A DNA stretch of 64,000 nt from Setophaga petechia (Eukaryota; Chordata; Aves; Passeriformes; Parulidae). Shown in pieces: positions 1-13,900 of this stretch. The notes under the pieces were generated by a model, which saw only the letters and a list, made by a program, of their open reading frames with translations, did not search any database and had not been told where the DNA came from. The translations under genes and the position numbers were made by a program. Each line of letters begins with the position of its first letter. Within the stretch, counting starts at the first letter, position 1. The stretch spans positions 39,865,291 through 39,929,290 of the forward strand of contig JANCRA010000003.1 of NCBI GenBank assembly GCA_024362935.1, in the 5' to 3' direction.

Positions 1-1849
1 GTCTCTCCATTTCTCTTGACTCCTCATTCAAATCTTGTGCTTAACACTCGTCCTTAAAACTCCTTTGCTTTGCAATGCTTTCCATTAGTCTTTGCTTGGT
101 AACCCTTTTACATCTCTGACTGAATCCGGTTCAGTTTGGAGCTGGGTCTGGGGAGGCTACTGCATCCCTCTCATTCTTTCCTTTAACTCTTCAGGGGATG
201 ACATTTAATCTCTCCATCCTTGTCAGAAACAGGATTTAAATTTTTTATAATCTAGATTTTTTTTTTTTTTTGGGGGGGTGGATTTTTTAGGCCCTGATTT
301 ATATCTGAGGGAGTCTTTGCTCAGTAGCTAGTGTGACTGCTGTGTGTAATTAACAGAGATCCTGATATTTTCTCTGCCAGGACTCCAAATTATTTTGTTG
401 CCATATATACATATAAATATATAAAACTTGTTTGAAGTGAGAAGGCATATCCTGCAGGACGAGGACTGTTTGTTCTAATTTGTTCTTACTTTTTGTGGAT
501 TGTGGAAAATGCTTGGAAAACAAGGTTAGAAAATGGCACAGTGTGTTTTGAATTTTTTGTATTTTCAAAAGTGCCTTGAAAAGACATGAACTTAAATACT
601 TGCAGTACATCGTGAAAATCAATATGTGCATTATGATCACTCCAAAATAACATGAGATGTAGCTAATGCTTCTATTAAAACATGATTTATTAAAATGTTT
701 TTGACATAAATGCTCTTGTTCTCTTTGGGGAATGAACAATATGACCTCCTTTCTTTGCTTTTGAGATCCCACTCCCCTTTCTTTTTTTTATCCTTTGCAA
801 AGCACTCGACTAGTATTCTTCTGGACATTGGTAAATCATCCTTGCCAGACTGTGATTACTCAGAGAACTCATAAAAATATTTGCTGAGAACACATATTAA
901 TGTTTCAGCAATGGTCTAATTTGTCTAAAATTGGTGTTACTTCTACATGGTTGCATGTTATACTGGAGGATGCTCACCAGCCTTGAGTAAACTCTGTTGG
1001 TGTGAATGGGTAAATATTTGCTACTGTCCATAAGAAATGGTTTCTGAGACTTGAGCTTGTGTCTAAGTTATTCTGCAGCTCGAGGGATTTGGTGTATGAT
1101 TTTGGTTCAGAGATACCATTAGAGTGAATCTAAAAGGCAAATGTCTCTCAGGGATACAAAACAAAGCACATTAATTAAATTAATAACAAAAGAATACCGA
1201 GGGTTTTATAGGTATGAAACTTGTACAATTCAATGGTAAACAGTTGTATCTAGAAAATTAAAAGAAGAAAGCAATGCTTTGCAAAATGTAGCATTTGTGG
1301 GACCTGTGAACTATAAAAGATGATGTTGTGACTATGGATCATTATGTGGTTGCTGTTTGATTTAAAGTCATATTTTGAAGAAGTGTTACCTGGCTGTGTA
1401 TCCATACAGTCCATCACTACTTGCCATTAAATAGGTCATGGAATGCTATACTCTAAAGTATCCCTTAGCTCTGCAGAGTATCACTCAGTTAAAAGTCAAT
1501 CAGGATGGGGAATCAGACCAAAGATAACAGTCACACATCAAGCCAGTTGCTTTTCTTGTCTGTCCATTCTTGATATGGCAAGGTGCCATATCAGAGTTTC
1601 CAGCGAGGGGTTCAAAAATTGTAATTGGGTAGTCATGCAGACAATACATATATGTTTCAAAAATGCAAAGGATGAAATAGTTTTTGAGTGAAATAATCTC
1701 ATTGGTTTTCTTAGAAGAAGTCCAGGACAGGCCTGCCAGAAACAGCTAAGAAATACTTGTAAAATTAGATGCTTCAACTTGTAATTGTCATAATTTTCCT
1801 TTACTCTAATCCCAGCTCCAAAAAGTGATTCTTTATTTTGTTCCCACAG
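1..1849 (+). other. Upstream intron of LRRC56 (no exon recognised)
   Basis: This stretch lies before the first readable LRRC56 exon and ends with a good polypyrimidine tract and CAG acceptor (1847-1849). I looked for a preceding coding exon ending in phase 1 (a lone G to complete the glycine codon at 1850) and found none, so I read this as intron. It is AT-rich, with a poly-T/poly-G run at about 259-280. The small ORFs here have no homology that I recognise. Confidence 0.65.
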
Positions 1850-1910
1850 GTGTGCATCTGCCTAATCTGAGAGAACTGAAGTTGAACAATAGTTTGCTTG
1901 TATCTGTGAG
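1850..1910 (+). CDS. LRRC56: LRRC56 exon a (LRR, LPNLRELKLNN)
   Basis: A 61-bp exon between a ttcccacag acceptor and a gtaaga donor. It enters in phase 1 (completing Gly) and leaves in phase 2 (AG of an Arg codon). It encodes VHLPNLRELKLNNSLLVSV, a leucine-rich repeat that is near-identical to the vertebrate LRRC56 block as I remember it. Too short for ORF callers; recognised by family resemblance and splice phase. Confidence 0.92.
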
Positions 1911-4900
1911 GTAAGAAATGAATGATTCTATGAAGTAAATATAAAGAATAACAGCCCTCAATATTATTTAAGTGATAAAATCTTCATTTATGCTGCTTTC
2001 ATTCCTTTCATTTCTCCATGCTGTGATAATGGATTAGATCATTAATATATGCTCCACTACCACAGAAGTTGAAGGACAGGACCTGATCTGGAATAAATCA
2101 GTGTAGCTGAAATTGTGCCAATGAATTAGTTTGCCACCAGAGAAGTTCCGGCTATGCTGAAGTCCATGGAAATTTGTTGCACATTTGAAAGGAGCTAAAA
2201 GTTCCCCTCTTATCTATGTCTAGGTGCTTGGATTTCAGTGTTTCAGCCTTTGGGCTTTTACTGCGCACAGTAGCCTGTTCTGTACAGGTCAGACCAGTTT
2301 CCCAGCTGATGAAAATCACTTTGGCTTTACTGAAGTCAATGCAATCAGGTTTATGAGAGCTGCTGTGGAGCCTGCACGTCCCTGGCTTGCTGAGCTGCAT
2401 GAAAACATCATGTTTTCTCCCAGACAGCTGGGGGGAGTTGGCTGGTTGGAAAGGTAGAAGTGAAAACCATCACAATGAGGAGGCAGAGCTGTCTTTTCTC
2501 TCCTGTGCTAAAATCTGTATGACCCTTGCTAGTTAATGCAAAGTAGAAAAATACAGTTGTTATCAGAAAAGGGCTGTGTAAAAGGCCCTGTTTTAAATAG
2601 GACTGCTCTCTGCCTTTGTATGGGTATCTACTAAACTCATGGGGTAAAAAGTAGTGGGTTTGCCAATTCTTTTTGAGAGAGCATGTTCTGCCCTAAGAAT
2701 TGACAATAAATTCTTCTTGGTCTCTCAAAAGTATCTAATGAACTTAAGTTGCTACACTTTGATTTTATTTACCCTTTTTCTGGTGATGAAATGAAGTATC
2801 TGCAGTCTAAATTTTGTTTTTCTTGCCTTCTAATCCATAACATGTAAAAGTGGTGATTCCATATTGCTGCATTTATTTAAATAGCAACCAACAGTTTTCA
2901 TAAGCATGAAATTGCTCCATTACTGCAATGGAGGAGTAAGTAGTGGGTGAAAAAATTAAATTTTGACAATATTAAGAGATATTATATCAAAAAGAAAAAA
3001 TATAAAAGATGGGTTTTAGTTTGATCAAAACTCCAAATTCTCTTCAAATGTGTCAACAGAAAACGTTTTGATCAGCTCTGTTAGTACTGAATATAAGAAT
3101 GCTGTTCAGGAAAACGAAACTACATGACTCATGGATTTAGCAGGATTTTTCACCTCTGTATTCTGAGACTTTAATTTCTCTCATGAAAAGTTCTGGCAAA
3201 CCATTTTCTTTGACCTGACACCCTTGTGGGCCTTGATGCAGGAAATGTTTGGTCTCATGTTGAGTTTTGATTTGATCTACTTTAATGTAAATATGTTTGG
3301 TCTTGGATATCAAGTCTAATACTGTGGTGATTCCCAGGCAATCCAGCCCTGGAGGAGCTACCTACTGCTCCTTCTGTGTGGCAGTTAAATGCAATTGTCA
3401 GGGAAAAGATAAAGGAGGAAGAAGATTTTTGTTGGCTCTCCCAGACCTAAGCTCAGTCTGTATAGTTACAGCAGTAGCTTTGCTTTATTAATTCCCATCT
3501 TTGACAATCTGTCATTGATGAACACAGATCATTTAAGGGCACATCCCATGCAAACACAACCTTGGACTTGAACTTTATTTGTCAGTGTCTGCATCATGTC
3601 AATTTAATGCCCATTAGAGCAGCATTGCTGCCACAGCAACAGTGATGCCTGCTATACCTATTGTAACTTGGCTGCTCCCATTCCAGAGGCTGCTGCCATT
3701 TATTCCAAAATACAGAGTCTTATTTCTGAATTAATCTTGTTGATATTTGAATTCTGTCCAGAAAGTGATTATTTTGTTTTATTCAACCAAACCCTTGAAA
3801 ATGGGACTATTGAGGATGACAGAAAAAAATTGTTCTTCCTTCTTACTGAAAGTAATTCCCACAAATTTTGCCAGCCATAAGGTCAGAATCATTGTGGTTG
3901 TAATTTAAAAATGGGCAGCAGATAATAGGAAATGTCTTGTAAGGTCCAACTGGAAGATTGGTTTTATTTACTGAAAAGAAAGCAAGGACAGAAAAGGAAA
4001 AAAAAATAGAGGGTGTTTTGTATATACTTGAGATGCTAAAAGCAGACATTATTTTCATTCTACTTTATGTTATAAAAGCATATTCTGGTGAATCATTATG
4101 AAGAAAAGGCTGTCAGTGTGCATGCATGAGTGGGTAATAAGATGGGAGACTTTGTGTTTTGTCACTTTATTTTTGTTTCATCTTGTCTTGCAGAGTAGGA
4201 TTACCTAATTATTTTGGGATGAAATGGAATTAGAACTTTTTCTTTTTTTTTTCATTTTGAAAATGGAAGAAGAATTGGCTTAGTAGATGCCAAAATGAAG
4301 GTTTATCATCCTGACTTTAGTTACTGACTTTTTTCTGAGGCATTTATTCCTGTCAGTCTCACATAGGAACTTCAGATGTGAGGATGCTGAGGTGTGCACT
4401 GTTCAAAGGAAATAAAAGGAGTAATGTTCTGGCAGTGAGGAATGAAGGTGTTCTTGTGTTACAGTTTTCTATGGGAGTGCAAGGCTTGCTGCATCACTGA
4501 GTTTGGATATTGGCTTCTCCTGGTAGCTCCTCAAGAAATTGTGATTCCTTTGATGGGTAATGTGTTTGAGCTGCCTTATAAATTCATGGTCCTGCCCCAA
4601 TCCTCCTAAAGCTTCCATTACTTTTGTATACTTGAAACTTTGAAGTGATACCATTATCAACTATTTAATTTAATCCAAAAGGAAAATATATCCAAGTTTA
4701 TTTGCAGATAATCTGCAATCAATCTTGGTGGTTAAAAGGGAATTTTTTTCTTGGCTGTTTCTGGGTTTTGGTTTTCTACTGGTCCTTTGCTAAAGGGAAC
4801 ATCTCTGGAAAATCCAGTGTACTGTGAAAAGAAAAGAGTTCATATTGTTTTAAGTTTTCTAAATCTCAATAACTTCATTATGTCCTTGTTTGGTGACCTT

Positions 4901-7900
4901 CACATATTTGCTAGCAACTGAGAAGTTCTAGATTTATGAACTGATCATTAAGCATGAAAAGTCAAGTCTATTCTTAAGAGTGCCTGCTAAAATATACTGA
5001 TTTGGGGGGGTGTTGGCGGGGGGGGTGTTTGATTGATTGTTTTTTGTTTGCTTTTTTGTTTGGTTGGATTTGGGTTTTTTGTTTTGGTTCTGGTATTTGT
5101 TTGTTTGTTTAGGTCTGGGTTTTTTGTTTGGTTGGGATTTTTTTGTTGTTTTGGGTTTTTTTTGTGATGGCCATGGTCCTTATTTTTGAAATGTTTCCAG
5201 TAAAGGAACTCTATTCCAAGGCCAATGAATACTGCTTCTGCTTTGGCATGTAGCCTGTGTATTTTTTTTTTTAAATCAAATTGCTTTTATTCTCAATTCA
5301 GGGATGAATGAAAGGATCTGTTTAAAAATGCTTAGATAAATATCTTTACGAAAGGGCTTTTAAATCAGATAGGAGAATCTTGGGACCTGGTTCCCATAAG
5401 TTTGCAGAAGAGGCTTTTTTAGCAGCTGAAGTTCATTTCCTCCCATTCAGCACCACACATTGCAGCCAGCAGGAGAGTGATCTCCTCTCAGGGCTTCTCA
5501 AGCAACTGCTTCTAACAGAGAGAGGTTGTCATATTTTAAGTGAGATGAAATGCAGAGCCTGCAAAGTGTGGGGACAAAAGTGAGTATGCAGGATATAGGG
5601 AAAGTAAAGCAGATTTTCTTCATCCAAATTGAGTTAACATTTCATTGCTGCAGTTTTCCAACTGGGCTTGCACTGTTGCAGAGGCATCCCCCAGAAGGAG
5701 AGGGAAGTAATCCTGGTGTGTTTCAGTCAGTAAAATCCTCAGGAGATCCAAATGAACGAGGTGCAGAGTACATTCAAAATCAACAATTCTTATGCTTTTG
5801 TGAGCCTTAGGTTTTTGTTTTGTTTTGTTTTTTTTAACCAGCTCCCAGAGACAAGACTAGCAACACAGGAGTCTCTGTATTCACATTTTAAAATATTTTG
5901 AGCCCTCTTGGCTGCAAAAAAAACAACTGTAAATATAAACCAAGTGATTTGAGTAAAGATTTTGCTGATCATTTTATGGCTTTAAGAAACCAGAGCCAAA
6001 CTAATTCTTTCTTAATTCAGGGTAAGGGCTCTAAAGTAATGTTTAAAAGTATTTTTGAGACTTCAATCAGGATTTTTAGGTATTTTAACATAGCAGTAAA
6101 CCTCCTTTTTACCCAAGAAAGAGTTCAAGGAAGTAAAATATCTTCTGTTTTTAAAGTCACAAGAAGTTTGCCTTCAGTGGCATTGCTCACAAACTGAAAA
6201 TTAAACGTTGGTCCAATTGCTTTGCTGGATCTAGATCAAGTTACACTATATTGCATAAGACTGAGCCTTGACACTTAACCCCTCCTAAATTTCATGTACT
6301 GTTGATAGTGTGTCAAGGCATCAACTACTTTCTGGATAGTTTTCCCTCAAACGAGAGGAACATGAGGACATCATTTCCCTGAATTTACTTTTTTTCCTTA
6401 TCATTTTTACTTACTCCTTTCCTATCTCTTTTTTGGTTTTTTCCTCCTTTTTCTTCTTCTTGTCATTTCTAAATTTTGGCAATTATAGAAACATGTACAG
6501 AGGTACATAGATATCATATGTAAAAGCAACAGGGTTTGTGCAACAAGGATCAGAATTGCTGTTATGATATTTAAAATCTCCAAATAGTTTCTAAAATCAG
6601 TTAGTTTGCATTACAGGTGCAAATGTTTGTCAACAGATGATGTATTTGTGTTATAGCAGTTTCTTACTGTATCTAGCAAGGAATCAGGGTGCTCTTGCTC
6701 TAGGTTGCTCTTACCCATGCGGTCAGAGAGCCGTGCTCTGATTTGGCTGGGGTGAATCCCTTCATATCCTTGTTTCAGCACCCAGAGCATCACTGTTTAC
6801 TTTCATATTCACATTTCAGGATGGGGAAAGCCTTTCATTGCACATGCAGGCCAGTTTCTGTGGGAAGTGTTCCTGTTAATTCTTTTGTGTAGCTGGACTG
6901 AAAGTCCTTCAGCAGTTAAAGATGCTGTGAAGTCTATGTTAAGAATATGTTTTTTGAGGACTCTGAGTGCTTTCCAGGAGCTAGGAAAGCATTTAAATTG
7001 AATCTTAATCTCTGTATTAAAGAATCTTCTCTGTATTAGTGCCTGCAGATCCCTGTGAATATTACACACCCGGGCAAAAATACTGTGACCTCAAGTTTTA
7101 TTTAGCATTGATGGTTTTAAGGATATTCACATTATTGATAAAAAGTAATGATTTTGGGACAGATATACAGCATCCTTTATTTGAGTGGATTATTTTCAGA
7201 AAAGCACAATCAGCCTGTCTGCCTTTGGCCCTAGGGAAATCTGATTGCTTTGACCACTTATCTGTCCTGGGTGGACCTCCGGTTTAATTTCACCAGGTCA
7301 GATGCCCAAAGAAGAAAATGTGTCTTTGCAACCTTAGATATCAGGGAATCGGACAGGCTGATTCCCAACAAGAGAAGCTGAACTTTATCTGTACAAATGC
7401 ATAGATGGAGCTCGGGCTCCATTCTGCAGCAAGCACAGAAGACAGCAAAACAGGATTTTGGCTTTGCAGTGTCTTTCCATGGTTCCCAGCATCAGCACCC
7501 CATTTCCTGAAGCCTTCCCTAGCTGAAATTCCCCTGCCTTGTGTTTCAGACTGCCAGGTACAGGGTGTACCTGTAAGGAAGAGGATGATGAGGCAGGGCC
7601 TGCCCTTGCAGCTCCAGGTTTGAGTCTCATGGTTGTGACAGGGTTGGTGAGGAGAGTGCAGAGCATCTCTCTCCTCATAGAGCAGAGAGGATCTGCTCTC
7701 ATTGTCATCTGAGCAGTTTCATGGCAGCAGGTTTCTTCCCCCAGGACACTTCTATCATGTTTCTTTTTTGTGGCTGCCATACAATGCAGGGCATAAAAAC
7801 AATCAGAGGATCACCAAAGACCACAGCAACACTTTGTGCATTGTGAACATGGCTAGTGAAAAAGCAAAGTAAATAAGTAATAGCTAATGTGTGCAGGAAG

Positions 7901-10900
7901 GCTGCCAGAAAACTCCTGCAAGGTAAGACAAGCCCATTACATAATTGTGCTCCTTCTTTGCCCAGTATCTGAATAGGCACTCCACTTTGAATTTATTTGG
8001 TAAAAAGTGACATCTCCCTTCAGGATGTTTTCTCATGCCTTGCACCTATCGAGCTGAACCAGGTCTTAAAAAGAAGTACAGCTCAGCTCCTGGGTTAGCT
8101 GTTGTTTCTACAGCATCCTGGGTTAGCTGTATAAATATGCTGTATTTTCCATCTCAGTTGCTTATTTTATCCTGAGCAGACAGTCTTCTGCATGAGTTGT
8201 GTATAAGGCTTTGCCTAATGGCATCATGATCTTGCTTGTGTGCTCTGGATGGATATGATAAATAAAACTGTCAGTAATAAGTACTGCCAGCAAATAAGTA
8301 CTTATGTGCCTGGCTATTAGGCAGTTTGCAGCTGCTCTGTTTCAGCTGTCAATCTCAGGGTTCACATATGAAAACTTACACCTAAATATTCATTTTAACC
8401 AGTGATGAGAAAAAAATTGTTATAATCATGGTGTGAGGAACACCAAAGAGCAGGCCAGGGAAGCAACAGTAATTAGCCCATTGGAACTCAGCAGTGGTAC
8501 TCTTAAGGAAGCTGTCCTGTCTGACCATCCAGGAGCCACTCTGGCAGAAACACACACACCACCTGAAATTTTCACTGCTGGCATTGAGGCCCCTTCACAG
8601 TGAGCAGCTCCAGTGAGCCTAGGGGTGCCCCTCTTGGCTCCCTGCACACCCCACACTCACACAGTCAGAGAAGGTTTCCTTTCTGGTTTCTAGGTTTCCC
8701 ACAGCAGAGTCTCAGATGCTTGGATCCTTAGAGGAATTTATTTGTGGCACCATAACACAAAAACAGCTCAAGCTATGTGCCTCCTTCCTGAGCAGTATCC
8801 AGCTGTGAAAAGATTGCCTTTGTAGAAAGACTTTGTGGAAATAAGAAAATAATCAGCATTAGTTTAATGGGTTTGTAGGTTGTTTTGATTCTCTCCTACA
8901 AGGGAATTGCTTCTCCACAGCTGGTTTGATTTTTTTTTTTTTAGTTGAAAATAATTATGTTCAGTGGGAAAATACTTTCTTGGAATGCAAGGTAAATGCT
9001 GATTTTTAAGAAAGGAAGGAATCAGGTTGCAGGGGAAATTATGCTAATAGTTGTATTTGTCAGTTGTAACTGCCAAATGAGAGGAATAAAAATAAATAAA
9101 TAGATAGAGTTTCAGTGTACAATCAGTTTCATTATTTAATTTCTATAGAATATTCTCCACACAGGAGTTGATTTATCTGTTCTTATTTTCTACAGACACA
9201 TTGCTGCACACAAAGGGCCTTGTTGCTATTTTTCCCCTAAAATACATTCACACTTCTTTTACTCTAGCTATGTTCCTCATTTGCTGTGTGGCAGAATTTT
9301 ATCCTCCTATCATGAGATCTTTAAAGGATGCATCAGATCTCCCAGATGCATCCATGGCTGGATCAATGGCTGCAAGAAATAAATACTGAAATGCCTTTGT
9401 GTTTTAGGAGGTGAAGTTGTGATTTCATCAGCAGGTGTAATGTGTGCACATTCTTCACCCTTTGCCATAAGCTGCACTGTGTGTTCTTCTTGTGGGGATA
9501 AGAACCTGAACACAAAGGTCTGATAACGAAACCTGCCACTCCACTTTGGGTAACAGAAGTTCTGTGAAAGATTATGAGTTTGAAAGACCATTTATGGCAT
9601 CTGCTGGCTTGAACTTCATCAACCTCACAATCCTACCACTCCACTTTCTGCTGTTTCATCTCATGGGTAAGAATTTAGAGAGCTCTGGTTTACTCTGCTT
9701 AGTGTTGCAGCTACGGTTGCCTCAAGACCAAGATCAAGATGATCTACATCCAATTAACACCCCTGCACCAGATTTGGGATGTCTACTGGTGTGCTGGGAA
9801 GGAAACGCTGAGGCTCTGCCTTGTGGTAACACCCCAGTATGGAAATCTATAAGGTCCTGTCTGTTTCAGTAATCCTGTGATGGGCTTTGAGATCCTCAAG
9901 CTTCTCTTCTCCATCTTGTTTGCCTGTTGTAAAAGAACATCTGGAGGCCAGTACAAGCAAAGAAAATCTCACTTGAAGCTGTTGTTTAGGGAGGGAGTCT
10001 GGACTCGGGGCATATGGCGACAAGCCTGTCAAGATCTGTATTGAACATTAGAGGCTTAGAGAGGAAAGAAATTTGCAGGAAATCAACTGCCATTTACAGG
10101 TCCAAGTTGTACCTGTATCTGTTTCTTGCAAGCTTCTTTATTTTTTTTTTTTTGGTTTTCTCATTAGATGTATACCCAGATAAAAAAAGAAAGGAAAAGT
10201 TACAAAGAAGAAATGGCCATCAGCCTCAGAAGGAAATCATTAGTGTCATACAAATGTACCTGATCTAAAGGATCTGAAGAACATGCATTTCCACCATTGT
10301 ATATTCAGATTGAATCACTTTAAATTGTATTTTCTCTCTAGGTTTTCATATCAACCCACTTCTGCAATATTTCAAGTATTTTTTTACAATGGAAACTCTA
10401 TAGTCATTACCATGACAAAAATTGGATAGCTATTCCAAGCTGATCCAACTCTGTAGTTGTGTGGGGTCAATTAATCTAGAACTCCTGGTTTTCTGATACA
10501 CAGAAAAAGATGTTTCTGGGACTTTTACTTTTTTTTTTTTTTTTTTGATGGTTTGTGTCTTAACACCACTGAATCTGTCAGATGATTTGGATCTTTTACA
10601 GAATATTCCTTCTGCTTACCCTTAAGCATTAGAAGTTTTAAGTGTTGATTTTGAAGGATGAGATCTGTATAAAAGCAAAGTTGGAATATATCTGTCTTAC
10701 TCTGCCAGAGCTCAGACCTGGAACATACTGTGAAACAGGCACACAACATGTGGGAGACTGAAAAGTTATTTATGCAGGAAATTTCAAAGCACTGTGGGAT
10801 TCAATTGTTCAATGTAAGTAACTCATTCTGTAACCACAGTTTCATTATCCTTTGTTTTTTTTATATGTAAGCTTTCAACAGTGAGAATGAACACACGCCA

Positions 10901-13900
10901 AAGCTATAGGAACTGTCAGTAGCTCTGGGGTTAAACTGAGGGGCAATAGTTCTGTGGGTGTGAGAGTTTTATTTACTGTGTGTCTCAACTTATTTCTGTT
11001 TGAAAATCCACTTGGTCTTGTGGAAGATGTAGTGCCCCTATTGGGAGGCAGCCCCAGTGTGTTGGGTTTCTGCAGTTTCGCTGGGGCGCAGCTTTGTGTC
11101 AAGGGTGGGAGCTGAAGTAGGATGGAAAAAATGTAGTCAAGGGCAAGTCTTGTTCGACAGGGCCACACTTTGGCAATCTCTATTCCTCTCAGACTGTGGG
11201 AACTAAGTTAAAGCAACTGTTCTTCCATTGTGAGAATGCTACAGCAGTAACTAAGCTGACAAGCAATTTTAATGATCAAAAGGAAATTAACACAAAATTA
11301 CATTATCCTTCCCACACATGTTGTATATTCGTGTGTTAAGGAATTGCTGTTCCTGACTCCATCAGCGTTGATCAATCCCATTATTCTGCTCTAGGGTTTT
11401 TTTTTTGACAGCAACTAAAAATGAGAGCACTTGAAATTAAAGCTGAGTTTCATGTGTATTAACTTTAACAGAAGTAAGCATCTCAGTTACCTTGGGCACA
11501 AGTTTGATGAGTTACAGAAGTGTATGTATCAGCACTCCCACTTCTAAATCTCCCTCTCCTGTTGGTCTCACAAAGCACTTTTTGTTTAAATGACATATGA
11601 TCTGACATGGAAAATAAAGTTCTTGCAAGTAATATAGTGCTTGATGTAATATTGCAGTTGCTACAGTGGTTTCAATGAGGCAATGAGAAGCCACAATGAC
11701 AAGTGAAAAAGTTATAAATCAGGAATAGCCCAGAGATGTATCTCATTTGGTTTGGGTTTTTCATCTGTTGTCATCTCCTGTATCCAGCTGCCATCCTTGC
11801 CTGGCAGCAGTGGAGGGGGAGGCAGGGAGCGGTGGGCACTGGTGTTAGTGCAGGAAGGATTTCTGTGCGGTGTCTCTGGTTGAAGCACGGCCACAGATGT
11901 GTCCATGGCAGAGCTCAAGTACTCTTATCAGGACCATCAGAGCAGTCGTTGGCTCCTGTCCTGGAAAACAGCCAAACTGCCTTGGATAGTTTGTGGTTTT
12001 GGCTGCTGTAGCCAGGTAGTCTCTTGTGCTTGTTTTCAGGCTTTTGCTTCAGTGAAAGTGCTGGCCAAAAGCATGTGGCTCCTTGATAATTATAATTTTT
12101 CTTAGTAGGCCCACAAAAGCTGTGGCAGGTGTCTCTCCCTTTGACATAACAATGATGAAAAGGCAGAGTTACAGGCAAGATGAAGCATGACACCTTGAAT
12201 GTTCTCCCTGATCTATTTACCCCTGGTGCAGCACCAGGCACTTGCCATTTCCTCCCAGACACCCATTTCTCTGTCAATGAAGTGATTGCAGCAGAGATCC
12301 ACAGCTAAAAAAAGCAACATACAAGATCTTTGGCTCTTTCTAAACTTGGAACTTGACACACAAGCAACCAACAAACAAAAGAAACCCCCGCAGCCCTAGA
12401 GTAAAATAGTGAAATTTGTTTGTTGGGAGAAATATTGGCAGGGGCATTAGCACTGCAGCCCATTTTGAAAACAGCTTCTTATTCATAGTAAGGTTGCCTC
12501 AAAAATTTGGGACAACAGAGGCATGCTGCTGCAAAGGCCTTTGGCAACAATAACTTTTTGTTCATTCAGAAATTCTTCATTTGCATGTAAAAGGGAGTTA
12601 TGAAAACCGAATTTTACAGACACAATTTTTATTTAAGAAGACATTTGGTAAATGCATGCTTTCTGTTCAGCCTAAAACAAGTTAGCCTTCCTCTGATGTA
12701 GTTAAGAATTACCTAGGAAACACGCTTTTTGCTTAGTTTTTGAAGTCTCCATCAACGTGTCTCAACAGGATTATGGACTCTTTCTGTTGAAAATTTGCAC
12801 AGTTCAGAAGGCAGAATGAGACTAGATCAGTAGGTACTACATTTCCATGGTATTTCAGCCTAAAAGTGGCCTTCTGGCTGCAAAAGATGAGACATGACCC
12901 TCGTTATCTTGTACCTTGGGCCGTGGTTCACTCTGGCCCAAGGGAGCATAAGATGCTAAAGGCAACCTATGTGTCATGGAGGTGTAAGATGTGGGAGAAC
13001 CAAGCCAACAGTTCTCAGCGTGTTGCTGCTTGAATTTTGAAGAGTGAATACAAAGACTGCAAAGACTGCAATGCTGCAAAGCAAGGCAGGTCATCACATT
13101 CACATGACATTTATTCAACTGTAAAAGGACACTGCAGGGACAATAAGGACATGGCCTCAGCACCACTTGCAGAGTTGGGGGCTGTGTTGTGGGTTTGATC
13201 AAGTATGAGGAACACATGCATACAATCAGTTTTACAATTTTGAATACAGCTATTTGTGAACACAATGAAACTTTTATATAAGCTTCCTATTAGAGCATGT
13301 GTTACTGATTTAAATAACATTCAGGCTTTAAAAGGTTTTGTTTCAGATGTCAGAATTATCTGTACAACCAAAGCATTGTGTGCTGACATTGACCATATAG
13401 ATGTTATCACAGTGCAGCTTGATAAATTCCACTTGATTTCTGTAGATCAGAGATGGGATTCTTTTATTCCTTTATTTTGTAAGACTGTAGTTTGGTCACT
13501 CTCTTACAATCTAAATTTCTCTATTTACCAGTGCATTCATTTTCAGAGGGATCTTTAAAATAAATATAATCTGCATCAATGGCTAGTTTAGATATATTGC
13601 TTCTGAAGATTTATTCATCATCAGATGCAGATGTGCTTTGAGATACTTCTTGCAAGTTCCATGGATTTAGTGCTTTATTTTTAGGTAACTGATTCAAAAC
13701 TGACTTCAAGAACAAATGACAGGGCTCAAACTGACAAATGTGTTCTGGATTTTGCTGTTGTGTTTACTGGGTAGCTTGAGCTCAGTGGAGCAATTTAGGA
13801 TTTATTGTCTTGAAACCAAGAGTAGGATTTGGCTCTCTAGGTCTGATATTCATCCAGTAAAAATTTGGCTGGATCAAATCAGTCCCTGAAGAACAAGGAT

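Noticed and set aside
12855..13265. 136-codon minus-strand Cys-rich ORF in the long LRRC56 intron
   Set aside because: No domain, no splice context, overlaps ORFs on the other strand; composition is that of translated AT-rich intron.
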